NCBI RefSeq assembly: GCF_005116505.1
Contig: NZ_SWBR01000002.1
Coordinates: 930,314-994,313, forward strand
DNA: 64,000 bases
From: Pedobacter polaris
Lineage (GTDB): Bacteria; Bacteroidota; Bacteroidia; Sphingobacteriales; Sphingobacteriaceae
Direction of reading: 5' to 3'
The notes beneath the pieces are model-generated. The model had not been told where the DNA came from, ran no database searches, and saw nothing but the letters and a program-made list of their open reading frames with translations. Position numbers and translations under genes: made by a program. Shown here one piece after another: positions 38,760 to 47,315 of the stretch (the first letter of the stretch is position 1; every line of letters begins with the position of its first letter).

Positions 38760-38820
38760 CAGGTTAATCTTGTTCTATTTTATAGGGGCAGTCTGTGCTA
38801 AATTAGCCGAAAATTACATT

Positions 38821-40419
38821 ATGAAACCTAAAATTTTTGCCGTTGCCTTTCTTTTTTCATTACAACTTTTTGCATCACATACTTGGGCACAAAAGTTAAG
38901 TTTTTATGACTTCAGGCCTCTAAGAGACAGTATCCAGACTTCAAGAGCAATTACCTCTTTTAATATCAGCACCGATAGGGATTTCTATCTGCTGTTATCT
39001 CCAGCTGCATCCCTTCAAAGCGAACTCGCCAAACTAACCCCAGAACTAAAGCCTGATGAACTATTCACAAAAGGTAATTACAGTTTTGATTTTTTGGTGG
39101 ATGGTCTAAAGGTCTATTCAGAAAATCTTCATCCAGGTGCTATCCTACTAGAAGATAAACTCACTAAGCGCCCCTTAGATATCGCATTGATCAGTAACAA
39201 CAGGTCTGGCTTGTGGAGCATTAACCTATGGGAGCGTTTCATGTCAAAATCTGGCTATCGATTACTGGGCAAACAGCCAAAGGTGCTAGAAATCCAGATC
39301 AGAACGTATATTGATCACAACGGCCTCAGGTATGGTGAAGTATTGAACCAAGCAAAACTCAGTGTTACAAGAATTCCGAAAACGATAGATCCCCAAACTA
39401 TGCTTCCTGAACCCATTGCTGCAGGAAGTGGTTTCGAGCTTTCTAAAGCAAACTTAGACCAAAGGCTCATCATTGAGTTAAACACCAAAATAGCCGAGCA
39501 AACTTATCGCAAGATTAATGGAATTGTGGTGCTTAAGAAAGGAGAATTACTATTGGAACAGTACTATAACAAAGAAAATAGGGAAAGTCTGCATGATCCA
39601 AGGTCAGTGAGTAAGTCGATCACTTCAACACTAACTGGTATGGCCATAAAAGATGGTTATATCTCCTCAGAAAACCAGGTTTTAAAAGAATTTTACAACT
39701 TGCATCAATATGCCGCTTACAGTGAAAAGAAAGATAGCGTTAAACTGGTTGATCTACTTAGTATGAGTGCTGCTTTTGAGGGAAACGATGAGGTAGATAC
39801 TTCCCTAGGAAACGAGGAAAATATGTATCCCACGGCAGATTATACCAAATTTACACTCGACTTACCAATGAGTGCTACCAGAGAAAATGGCAAGAGCTGG
39901 GCGTACTTTACTGCAGGAACGAACCTTGTAATGGATATTTTAGACAAAAGGATACCCGGAGGTATAGAAGCCTATGCACAAAGTAAACTTTTCGCACCTT
40001 TGGGGATAGAAAAATTCGAATGGGCACGTACACCACAAGGAAAGCCATTTGGTGGTGGAGGACTTAAACTGCGTGCGCTTGATTTTGCAAAATATGGTCA
40101 ATTATATTTAGACAACGGCGTTTTTAAAGGCAAACGGATCCTTGAGAAATCGTGGGTAAAGAAAAGCCTTTCTCCCTTACAAGTGCTTCCAGCAGATAGA
40201 CCAGGCTTTTATGGCTTATTGTTTTGGAACAAAACTTTCCTCGTGAATGGCAAGAATCATGAGGTTTATTATTGCAGTGGAAATGGAGGTAATAAAATCT
40301 ACATCTTCAAAGATCTTCCTATTGTAGTGGTAATTACCTCATCTGCCTATGGTACAGCATTTGGACACCTCCAAGCAGATGAGATCGTTGAAAAGTATTT
40401 GTTGCCTTCCCTATTGTAA
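38821..40419 (+). CDS. secreted serine hydrolase, beta-lactamase class C / penicillin-binding-like
   Basis: A 532-residue exported protein. ATG 38821 gives a signal peptide cut after TWA; a longer frame from 38770 is unlikely. The N-terminal ~200 residues are an unrecognised beta-rich domain. The C-terminal ~330 residues are a class C beta-lactamase-like hydrolase with the nucleophile motif SVSK (Ser262, Lys265), the Tyr region WAYFTAGTN and the closing CSGNGGNKIY in place of KTG. Family members include esterases, D-amino-peptidases and beta-lactamases; substrate cannot be assigned. Probably periplasmic or outside the cell. It follows an AraC-type regulator. Confidence 0.87.
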   Translation: MKPKIFAVAFLFSLQLFASHTWAQKLSFYDFRPLRDSIQTSRAITSFNISTDRDFYLLLSPAASLQSELAKLTPELKPDELFTKGNYSFDFLVDGLKVYSENLHPGAILLEDKLTKRPLDIALISNNRSGLWSINLWERFMSKSGYRLLGKQPKVLEIQIRTYIDHNGLRYGEVLNQAKLSVTRIPKTIDPQTMLPEPIAAGSGFELSKANLDQRLIIELNTKIAEQTYRKINGIVVLKKGELLLEQYYNKENRESLHDPRSVSKSITSTLTGMAIKDGYISSENQVLKEFYNLHQYAAYSEKKDSVKLVDLLSMSAAFEGNDEVDTSLGNEENMYPTADYTKFTLDLPMSATRENGKSWAYFTAGTNLVMDILDKRIPGGIEAYAQSKLFAPLGIEKFEWARTPQGKPFGGGGLKLRALDFAKYGQLYLDNGVFKGKRILEKSWVKKSLSPLQVLPADRPGFYGLLFWNKTFLVNGKNHEVYYCSGNGGNKIYIFKDLPIVVVITSSAYGTAFGHLQADEIVEKYLLPSLL

Positions 40420-40538
40420 CCGCATCTTCTTTTCCAGCACCAATTTCAGCAATCTTACTATTCTTGCATCAAATTATTATTACCGTTGTAATGTTTGCTT
40501 TCCTCATTCATACCCACTCATTATTTATCGGCAAATAC

Positions 40539-40546
40539 TATCTTTG
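40539..40546 (+). promoter_or_regulatory. -7 promoter box before the XRE-type gene
   Basis: TATCTTTG, a perfect TAnnTTTG, 13 bases before the ATG at 40559. No -33 TTTG at the usual distance. It supports the short start and a nearly leaderless transcript. Confidence 0.4.
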
Positions 40547-40558
40547 TTAAGCGTAAAA

Positions 40559-41152
40559 ATGGAACTGGGCGAAAAAATAGCACAAGCAAGAAAAAACAAG
40601 GGATTGACCCAAGAGCAGTTGGCTGAACTGACAAAGGTGACTGGACGTACGATTCAGCGTATAGAAAGCGGAGCAAGTGAACCCAGGACTTTTACCCTCA
40701 AAGTAATTGCCGAAGCCTTGGACACAAGTTTTGAGCAGCTTAACAGCACATCGGCAACAGGCGATATAAGGGTAAATATTAAGCCGGATACTGATGAGCA
40801 ACGGCATTTTTTGCAGCTGCTCACCCTGTCTTGCTTTAGTTATATCTTAATCCCAGTATTCCACTTTCTCATTCCTTTATTGATTTTTAAAAGATCAAAA
40901 GACAGGGACGCCAGCACAATAAAGATAGCGCGAAGGATCATCAGGACCCAAATCTATTGGGTGGTAGCCACCAACATTTTTTTTCTGCTCTGCCTTGGCT
41001 ATAATCTGATCAGTGCCGTCTATTTTAAAAGGGAATTCCTTATTAGTTACCTTGTTCCATTTTTTGTGACTTACTTATTTAACGCAGGGCTACTCTTTTG
41101 GCAAATGCTTGAAATCAGCAAGGCAGATTTGGACGAAAAAAGACCAAACTAG
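40559..41152 (+). CDS. XRE-type HTH regulator with membrane domain
   Basis: A 197-residue protein. Residues 1-62 are a Cro/C1-type helix-turn-helix (KIAQARKNKGLTQEQLAEL, TIQRIESGASEPRTFTLKVI). Residues ~80-185 hold about three or four membrane helices (LLTLSCFSYILIPVFHFLI, YWVVATNIFFLLCLGYNLI, YLVPFFVTYLFNAGLLFW), like the DUF4870-type domain. ATG 40559 is chosen; a longer frame from 40349 would overlap the serine hydrolase gene. A membrane-tethered repressor or a membrane protein with a DNA-binding head; targets unknown. The gene is followed by a 104-base gap to the aspartic-protease-like gene. Confidence 0.85.
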   Translation: MELGEKIAQARKNKGLTQEQLAELTKVTGRTIQRIESGASEPRTFTLKVIAEALDTSFEQLNSTSATGDIRVNIKPDTDEQRHFLQLLTLSCFSYILIPVFHFLIPLLIFKRSKDRDASTIKIARRIIRTQIYWVVATNIFFLLCLGYNLISAVYFKREFLISYLVPFFVTYLFNAGLLFWQMLEISKADLDEKRPN

Positions 41153-41229
41153 ACCTTCAACATCCAAACGTCGGGCTATTGTCGTGCAAATGTCGCCCCT
41201 AACAACCCTAAAAAACCTGCCTTCTCCCC

Positions 41230-41237
41230 TAGCTTTG
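41230..41237 (+). promoter_or_regulatory. -7 promoter box before the aspartic-protease-like gene
   Basis: TAGCTTTG, a perfect TAnnTTTG, 19 bases before ATG 41257. No clear -33 element. Confidence 0.35.
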
Positions 41238-41256
41238 CAGTTCAAAACAAACCTAT

Positions 41257-42231
41257 ATGCACAGCACTCCAAAACTTTTAAAACGCACAGCAGCCATTTG
41301 CCTGTTATTGATTACGGCAATCATCCATCCTTCACGCTCCCAGCAGCAACCACAACCAACTAATAAGCTTTCCCTTCCAGTAGCAGCCTACAAGCTAAAA
41401 TTTAAATGGCAGGGCGATTCGGTGCTGAACAAATGGGAACAGCATTCGGCTATCCTCATTCCGGTGAAGCTAAAAAACTGCCCCAAAACATTCTATATGC
41501 AATTTGACCTAGGTTCGCCCTATTCTCTTTTCTACAGCAATAAACTTAAAGCCATCAGCGATAAATACCCAAGTGCCGTAGTTCCAGAAACACCTGCCAA
41601 AGCAACCACTGCCATCAATTTCATGTTGCACAATGTACAAATCAATGCAACTGAAATTGCAACTACAAACTTGGGCAAAGTAGAAATTAACTGGAAGGAC
41701 AAAAAATCTATTGAGATTATTGGCACTATCGGTGCTGACCTGATTGACCAGAAGGTACTCGTTATCGATTATCCGGGCCAAACCTTAGTCATTTCTCCAG
41801 AGATCCCCAGCAAACTAAAAGAAATTCAGCTAACAGACTTTGTCTACATGAGAAAGAGCATTATGCTGCCTGCAAAATTAAACGGCAAGCAGACTTTGCT
41901 GTTTTTTGATACCGGATCTAGCAGGTATTCACTACTCGCTGACCAGAAGACCGCACAATCGCTGGCCCAACCAAATGGAAAGGCAACAACCAGTAAGGTG
42001 AGCTCTTGGGGCCGAATGCTAACCGCAAACAGCCTTCAAACCTCTGCCAACATCACAATTGCAGGATATGAGCTTCCCATCGGACATGTCACCTATATGG
42101 AAGGGGTATCTAGCGCACAGGTTGACATGATGAAGGGCCTTGGCATTGGCGGAATGACTGGGAACAAGCTTTTCCTTAACTACAAGCTCATTCTTGATAC
42201 CAAAGACAAAAAGTTCGCTCTGGTCAACTAA
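41257..42231 (+). CDS. secreted two-lobed aspartic-protease-like protein
   Basis: A 324-residue protein with a signal peptide (cut near SRS-QQQ, residue ~29). Two similar halves each have an aspartic-protease signature: FDLGSPYSLFYS with Asp84 and FFDTGSSRYSLLAD with Asp218. The second is the classic DTGSS; the first has Leu for Thr. The 134-residue spacing fits a single-chain pepsin- or retropepsin-like fold. Probably periplasmic or surface. Activity depends on whether the DLG lobe works; a binding or inactive role is possible. The gene stands alone after the XRE-type gene. Family membership is judged from motifs only. Confidence 0.7.
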   Translation: MHSTPKLLKRTAAICLLLITAIIHPSRSQQQPQPTNKLSLPVAAYKLKFKWQGDSVLNKWEQHSAILIPVKLKNCPKTFYMQFDLGSPYSLFYSNKLKAISDKYPSAVVPETPAKATTAINFMLHNVQINATEIATTNLGKVEINWKDKKSIEIIGTIGADLIDQKVLVIDYPGQTLVISPEIPSKLKEIQLTDFVYMRKSIMLPAKLNGKQTLLFFDTGSSRYSLLADQKTAQSLAQPNGKATTSKVSSWGRMLTANSLQTSANITIAGYELPIGHVTYMEGVSSAQVDMMKGLGIGGMTGNKLFLNYKLILDTKDKKFALVN

Positions 42232-42351
42232 AAAGTCTCGGAATGTTGGGTTTGGATTTAACCTTTATGCTGAGCTTGTGGAAGCACCTTTAGTTAGTGC
42301 CAATGCATAGATATAATAGTTGGTGCTTTGTTCACAGACCGCTCCTTTAAC

Positions 42352-42460
42352 CGTCATTGCGAAGGTGATTTTTCATCGAATGTGGCAATCTCATTCATGC
42401 TATTGTTTTTAATTGTCGTACCTAACATTAGTATTGTCATGCTGAATCTGTCTAAGCATC
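42352..42460. repeat. ~105-bp direct repeat, left copy
   Basis: Begins CCGTCATTGCGAAGG and runs through TTGTCGTACCTAACATTAG to TGTCATGCTGAATCTG. The right copy at 42679-42790 matches over most of its length. The pair brackets element copy C. Confidence 0.7.
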
Positions 42461-42680
42461 TATAGTTAGCGCAAACGCTTAGCCTTGCCTCGGCTCGCCG
42501 CCGAGGGGCTCTTTCTTTTCTCTTGATAGAAAAGAAACAAAAGATCAAGAAAGAACGATGCCTCCGCCCACAGACCTACACATGGCCCGCCGTTCTTTCT
42601 GTCCAACGCTCTTGGGGCAGTGGGGAGTAGGAATGATGGGGCTTTGGTTTACGGGTCATAACTGCTCCCGCTCCCCATTA
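42434..42680. repeat. dispersed ~250-bp structured element, copy C
   Basis: Same order of blocks as copies A and B: TTGTCATGCTGAATCTGTC, the GCCTTGCCTCGGCTC block, a CTTGATAGAAAAG stem region, then AGAAAGAACGATGCCTCC and CCGCCGTTCTTTCTG, ending near ACTGCTCCCGCTCC. More diverged than A and B are from each other. Confidence 0.75.
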
Positions 42681-42790
42681 CCGTCATTACGAAGGCTATT
42701 TTTCATCGACCATGGCAATCTCATTCTGGATGTTGTTTTTTTATTGTCGTACCTAACATAGTATCGTCATGCTGAGATTGTCGAAGCACC
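42679..42790. repeat. ~105-bp direct repeat, right copy
   Basis: Begins CCGTCATTACGAAGG and ends at CGTCATGCTGAGATTGTCG, just after the mnmE stop. Matches 42352-42460 in the same orientation. Confidence 0.7.
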
Positions 42791-42797
42791 GTTTTTA

Positions 42798-44156
42798 TTA
42801 CTTTCCGATGCAAAACTTACTAAATATATTCTCTAACAAATCATCAGTAGTAACTGCACCCGTAATTTCCCCTAAATAATGAAGCGCTTGTTTAATGTCC
42901 ATTGCCAAGAAATCTGAAGTAACAGGGTTATCGATATTGTTGAGCACATTAGCCAAAGCAGTTTCCGTATTTCTTAAAGCCTGTACGTGGCGCACATTGC
43001 TCACTAAAGTTTCGCTGGTGTTAATAGAGTGTAGATTAACTTTGGCTAGTAAGGCAGTTTTCAACTCCTCTACCCCAATATTCTCTTTAGCCGATAAAAA
43101 CAATACCTCTTGTTTGGCAAAGGCTGCTTTTTGCTCATCGGTAAATAAATCTGCTTTGTTTACGATGGCCAAATAAGGAATACCAATTTTCTTCAGATCA
43201 ATCAATTGTTCCTCCAGTTCATCTGGCGTTTGTAAAGCATCAGCCATGTACATAATCAGTTTGGCCTGTTTCATACGCTCTAAAGTACGCTCTACCCCTT
43301 TGGCTTCAATAATATCAGCCGTATCACGAATACCTGCGGTATCAATAAACCTAAAAATGATTCCATTAATGTTCAGCTCATCCTCTATGGTATCTCTTGT
43401 GGTTCCGGCAATGTCAGATACAATGGCTCTATCTTCATTTAACAAAGCATTTAACAAGGTAGATTTGCCTACATTAGGTTTACCAGCAATTACAATCGGT
43501 ACGCCATTTTTAAGCACGTTCCCCATCTCAAAAGAGGAGATTAAACGGTACAGCACACTATTGATGCGCAAGATTAAAGCTTTCAATTGATCGCGGTTGG
43601 CAAATTCTACATCTTCTTCTGCAAAATCAAGCTCCAATTCAATCATCGAGGCAAAATGGATCAATTGATCCCTCAGTTCTTTTAATTCTGAAGAAAAACC
43701 ACCTCGCATTTGTTGCAGTGCCACATCGTGCGAAGCCTTGCTATCTGAGGCAATTAAATCAGCCACTGCTTCTGCCTGACTTAGGTCGAAAGCCCCATTT
43801 AAAAAAGCCCTTAGGGTAAATTCACCCGGTTTAGCTGCCCTTGCTCCTTTTTTAATCAACAGGTTTAAAATTTGCTGAATGATGTAGTTTGAACCGTGAC
43901 AAGAAATCTCTACCACGTTTTCTTTGGTGTAAGATTTAGGTGCTACATATAAACCTGCGACAACTTCATCCACTATCAATTCATCGTCTTTAATTAAGCC
44001 AAAATGCAAGGTATGACTTGCTTGTTTGGTTAAATCTTTACCTGCAAAAACTTCATTGGTTAAAGTAATGGCATCTGGTCCAGATAAACGAATTACGCCA
44101 ATGGCGCCACTTCCTGGAGGTGTTGATAAAGCAATGATGGTATCTGTTGTGTACAT
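42798..44156 (-). CDS. mnmE: tRNA modification GTPase MnmE
   Basis: A 452-residue protein, full length. MnmE works with MnmG to install the cmnm5 group on wobble uridine of certain tRNAs. The N-terminal formyl-THF-binding domain starts TDTIIALSTPPGSGAIGVIRLSG. The inserted G domain has the P-loop GKPNVGKSTL, switch region GTTRDTIEDE, DTAG and NKAD. The C-terminus is the family's CIGK with the essential Cys. Single gene with no operon partner. The ~100 bases upstream hold AAAG-type heptad repeats and a -7-like box. Confidence 0.97.
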   Translation of the reverse strand: MYTTDTIIALSTPPGSGAIGVIRLSGPDAITLTNEVFAGKDLTKQASHTLHFGLIKDDELIVDEVVAGLYVAPKSYTKENVVEISCHGSNYIIQQILNLLIKKGARAAKPGEFTLRAFLNGAFDLSQAEAVADLIASDSKASHDVALQQMRGGFSSELKELRDQLIHFASMIELELDFAEEDVEFANRDQLKALILRINSVLYRLISSFEMGNVLKNGVPIVIAGKPNVGKSTLLNALLNEDRAIVSDIAGTTRDTIEDELNINGIIFRFIDTAGIRDTADIIEAKGVERTLERMKQAKLIMYMADALQTPDELEEQLIDLKKIGIPYLAIVNKADLFTDEQKAAFAKQEVLFLSAKENIGVEELKTALLAKVNLHSINTSETLVSNVRHVQALRNTETALANVLNNIDNPVTSDFLAMDIKQALHYLGEITGAVTTDDLLENIFSKFCIGK

Positions 44157-44168
44157 TTTAGAAGGATA

Positions 44169-44212
44169 AAGCTTAAAGACTAAAGCTTAAAGACCAAAGC
44201 AAAGAGCTTTAA
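44169..44212. repeat. heptad AAAG repeat upstream of mnmE
   Basis: Seven-base units of the type TAAAGAC / TAAAGCT in tandem. The same kind of array occurs at 49104-49140 (before argS) and 53529-53565 (after the arginine decarboxylase gene). Confidence 0.5.
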
Positions 44213-44231
44213 AGCCAAGCGAAAGACTAGG

Positions 44232-44239
44232 CAAAATTA
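44232..44239 (-). promoter_or_regulatory. possible -7 promoter box of mnmE
   Basis: Minus strand reads TAATTTTG, a perfect TAnnTTTG, about 75 bases before the mnmE ATG. No -33 TTTG at 19-21 bases. Confidence 0.3.
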
Positions 44240-44565
44240 ATATTTTAAATGGGAGTTTTAGTAATTAGAAGGTAAGGTGTGAGGTATTGTGATACTAACA
44301 TTGCCGGAAACGAGCACAAATTGCCAAGCGCTAGGTCTGCTTCAGCTAGCCGCTGAATGGATCTCTTCTATTTAAACTATTCTTCCTTCCTTTGCATTCA
44401 AGGCCGGTCCTAGTTCTTAGGAAAGTGATGTGCTCCTATCTCTGCTCCTTATTCTTTCATCTTTATCCCTTATTCATTGCTCTTTGTTCTTTTTTCCTGC
44501 TCTTTTTTCACGTAAACAAACAATTTAACTATATTAGTGTTATCTGCTACTAAAACAAACCATCT

Positions 44566-45690
44566 ATGAAAGAATTTCCGCTCACCGTAAAAAGATCCAT
44601 TGAATTATTAGGCCTAGTGCTGGCGGTTACTATATTGGTAGTGGGCAGAGACATCATTATGCCAGTAATCATGGCATTTTTCATCAGCATTATGCTGTTG
44701 CCCATCTATCGCATTTTAAAAAGATACAAGTTTCCTGAATCTCTTGCCATCATTTTACCTATTTTATTTGTGTTGATTTTTATTGCAGGGATCGTATGGT
44801 TTTTCTCGGCACAGATTGGCCTTTTGGTAGATGATTTTCCGCAGATTAAGCAAAATGTAGCTAAACATTTGCAATCGTTAAAAGAATGGGTTAGTCAACT
44901 AACAGGTATAAATACAGGTAAACAAGAAACATTTTTAAGAGAGAAAAGTGATGATTTGCTGTCTATGGGTGGTAAAGCGGCCAGTGGTGCAGCAGTTACC
45001 TTAAGTGGGGTTTTTGTATTTGTTGGTCTGTTGCCCATCTATATTTACCTGATCTTATTCTATAAAGATATTTTGCTTCGTTTCTCTTTCATGTGGTTTA
45101 AAACAGACGACCATTCTAAAGTAAAAGAAGTAGTTTATGAAACTGAATCTATCATTAAAAGTTACCTGGTTGGTTTATTGATTCAAGTTACTTATATGAC
45201 CATCCTTTTAGGTGGTATATTATTAGCCATAGGGATTAAGCATGCCTTATTAATTGGGGTAATCTTTGCGCTTTTAAATCTTATCCCTTATGTAGGTGCC
45301 TTAATAGGAAACTTAATTGGGGTATTGTTAACCTTAACTTCTTCTACAGAACTATGGCCTGTACTTACCGTTTTAGTAGTTATTGCAGTGGTTCAATTTT
45401 TAGATAATAATATCTTGATGCCTCGAATTGTGGGCTCTAAAGTAAAAATAAATGCACTCTTTTCTATTCTTGGGGTATTTATTGGTGGCGCCATTGCAGG
45501 CGTCTCCGGCATGTTCCTCTCCTTACCGATTATAGCGGTGCTGAAAATCATTTTCGATCGCTCTGAGCAGTTTAAACAATGGGGTGTTTTATTGGGCGAT
45601 GAAAGACCAGAGAAAAGCCCCATGCAGTTCCCCAGTTTTAGAAAGAAGAAAATTGTGGAAACTAAAAGTGGAACGATTGACAAGAAGTAA
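44566..45690 (+). CDS. AI-2E family permease (PerM/YdiK-like)
   Basis: A 374-residue inner membrane protein. It has helices at the N-terminus (LGLVLAVTILVVGRDIIMPVIMAFFISIML), a soluble stretch (~95-150), then further helices (ASGAAVTLSGVFVFVGLLPIYIYLILF, YLVGLLIQVTYMTILLGGILL). The conserved region ALLIGVIFALLNLIPYVGALIGN is followed by LDNNILMPRIVGSKVKINAL. Members have been linked to export of small molecules or to Na+/H+ exchange; the substrate here is unknown. Single gene; a ~410-base gap upstream holds no other gene. Confidence 0.9.
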   Translation: MKEFPLTVKRSIELLGLVLAVTILVVGRDIIMPVIMAFFISIMLLPIYRILKRYKFPESLAIILPILFVLIFIAGIVWFFSAQIGLLVDDFPQIKQNVAKHLQSLKEWVSQLTGINTGKQETFLREKSDDLLSMGGKAASGAAVTLSGVFVFVGLLPIYIYLILFYKDILLRFSFMWFKTDDHSKVKEVVYETESIIKSYLVGLLIQVTYMTILLGGILLAIGIKHALLIGVIFALLNLIPYVGALIGNLIGVLLTLTSSTELWPVLTVLVVIAVVQFLDNNILMPRIVGSKVKINALFSILGVFIGGAIAGVSGMFLSLPIIAVLKIIFDRSEQFKQWGVLLGDERPEKSPMQFPSFRKKKIVETKSGTIDKK

Positions 45691-45719
45691 TTAATTAGCT
45701 AATAGCTATCGACTCTGAG

Positions 45720-46225
45720 TATGTCAGGCTTAGCCTGTCGAAGCCTCTTTTAACTACATTCGACAGGCTCAATGTGACATGATACTTGGGTATATATTGT
45801 TCAAATTAATAAATGGATTAAGTTTTTTTGTAAAGCAAAACCAGTGCTTTTTTTATGGTTAGTCGGGCTTTTTATTTCAAGTCCTCGGCTCGTTCCTCCC
45901 CTGTGGGCTTTCCATTCCAATCCCGTTTATAAAAATTGGCTTGTGCGCTTTACAACCACTCATAGTAGCAGCAGACCAGAGTACCTAAACCTTATTGCAG
46001 CGGTATCCTTTAATGAGTGAAGCGAGGAAAAGATTTAGCGGAAAGAAGGACTAGCTTTAAGAATGAGCAGTACTATGCTTTTCTAAACCTATAACAATAC
46101 AGATAATTTTGTTTAAACTCACACATTTCGACAAGCTCAATGTGACATGATCACAGCTAGGGATTACACCAACAAACTATGTCACGCTGAGCTTGTCGAA
46201 GCCCCTTTCAACTACATTTCGATAG
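45720..46225. repeat. gap with REP-like and dispersed repeats
   Basis: Contains a REP-like inverted pair near 45722-45780 (TTAGCCTGTCGAAGCC with CATTCGACAGGCTCAATG), a second set at 46128-46225 (CGCTGAGCTTGTCGAAGCC with TTTCGATAGGCTCGATG), and a GC-richer block at 45880-45935 that recurs at 53750-53810. No gene was seen in this 568-base gap. Confidence 0.65.
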
Positions 46226-46258
46226 GCTCGATGTCACAAGTGAACCAATATAGATGAA

Positions 46259-47053
46259 CTAATGAACTAATATATCCCAAGCAAACTTCATAATCGTTCC
46301 AAAAACAACGATTAAAAAGAAAATTCGAATAAATTTATTGCCTTTGAGTAAGGCTAATTTTGCACCAAAAAAAGAACCCATGATATTAAATATGGCCATA
46401 GGTATAGCATATTGATATAAGATATGCCCTGTGGAGCTAAAGTAAATTAATGCTGCCAAATTGGTTGCTATATTTACAATTTTAGCATGTGCACTAGCGC
46501 CCACAAAATCAAAACCTAAAACTGCAATAAACACTAAGATTAAAAAAGACCCAGTTCCCGGCCCTATTAAACCATCATAAAAACCAATAATTAAGCCAAA
46601 GAACCCTGCCAACAATACCTGTTTTTGAATAGAATGGGCCTTGTGTTGGTGAATGCCAAACTGCTTATTGAAATAAGTATAAATGGCAACAAGGATCAGC
46701 ACTATTAAAATAATTGGTTTAATTACTTCATTATTGATCATACTTACGCAATAAGCACCCAATAGCGAAGCACAAAAAGCAGCAATTACACAAGCGGTTA
46801 AAACTTTATAATTGAATTTTACTTGCTTGGAATATTTGTATGCGGCCACAGTAGTACCTGCAAGTGATGGAATTTTAACCGTACCGAAAATACTGGCTAC
46901 TGGATAATGAGGTAAAATGAGCAAGGTTGCTGGGGTTTGCAACAAACCGCCTCCACCTACTATGGCATCGATAAAACCAGCTGCAAAGGCTGCAATACAA
47001 AGTAAAATGAGTTCTAATCCAACCTCACTAAAAGAGTTTATAAAAGCATTCAA
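46259..47053 (-). CDS. TSUP family permease (TauE/SafE-like)
   Basis: A 264-residue inner membrane protein of about eight helices. The N-terminal motif AAFAAGFIDAIVGGGGLLQTPA and the second-half motif GFYDGLIGPGTGSFLILVFI are the two matching family signatures. Members export sulfite, sulfonates or other organic anions; the substrate cannot be assigned. Single gene. The ORF ends next to repeat DNA on both sides. Confidence 0.92.
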   Translation of the reverse strand: MNAFINSFSEVGLELILLCIAAFAAGFIDAIVGGGGLLQTPATLLILPHYPVASIFGTVKIPSLAGTTVAAYKYSKQVKFNYKVLTACVIAAFCASLLGAYCVSMINNEVIKPIILIVLILVAIYTYFNKQFGIHQHKAHSIQKQVLLAGFFGLIIGFYDGLIGPGTGSFLILVFIAVLGFDFVGASAHAKIVNIATNLAALIYFSSTGHILYQYAIPMAIFNIMGSFFGAKLALLKGNKFIRIFFLIVVFGTIMKFAWDILVH

Positions 47054-47099
47054 TATTTTATTTTTTTAATAGCGTTAACCTTTTTTTGCCCCGTCCTAA

Positions 47100-47205
47100 G
47101 CTCCCAGTGTCCCCCGCTGGCGGGGGAATCAAAGGGGGTGGAATCTTTCAAATCCTTCAAGATGATAGTAACAGTTCCTCCCCCTGCCCCTCCTGAGGGG
47201 GACAT
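47100..47205. repeat. GC-rich inverted repeat pair between the TSUP gene and argS
   Basis: Two blocks, CCCCCGCTGGCGGGGGAATC with AAAGGGGGTGG (47108-47140) and CCCCTGCCCCTCCTGAGGGG (47181-47200), each able to fold on itself. Blocks like this are scattered through many Bacteroidota genomes (general recollection). Confidence 0.5.
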
Positions 47206-47315
47206 GCATGCTGTCAAAAAGTTAAAATTATTTTCCTCTACCAAACTCATCCAAGAGAAGCGACATAAAGCGTGCCCAATGAACTAATTACCAAATGAAC
47301 TAATATATTTAAGAC

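Noticed and set aside
40349..40558. Longer XRE-type frame from 40349
   Set aside because: It overlaps the end of the serine hydrolase gene and adds residues before a standard HTH; ATG 40559 with a -7 box is preferred.
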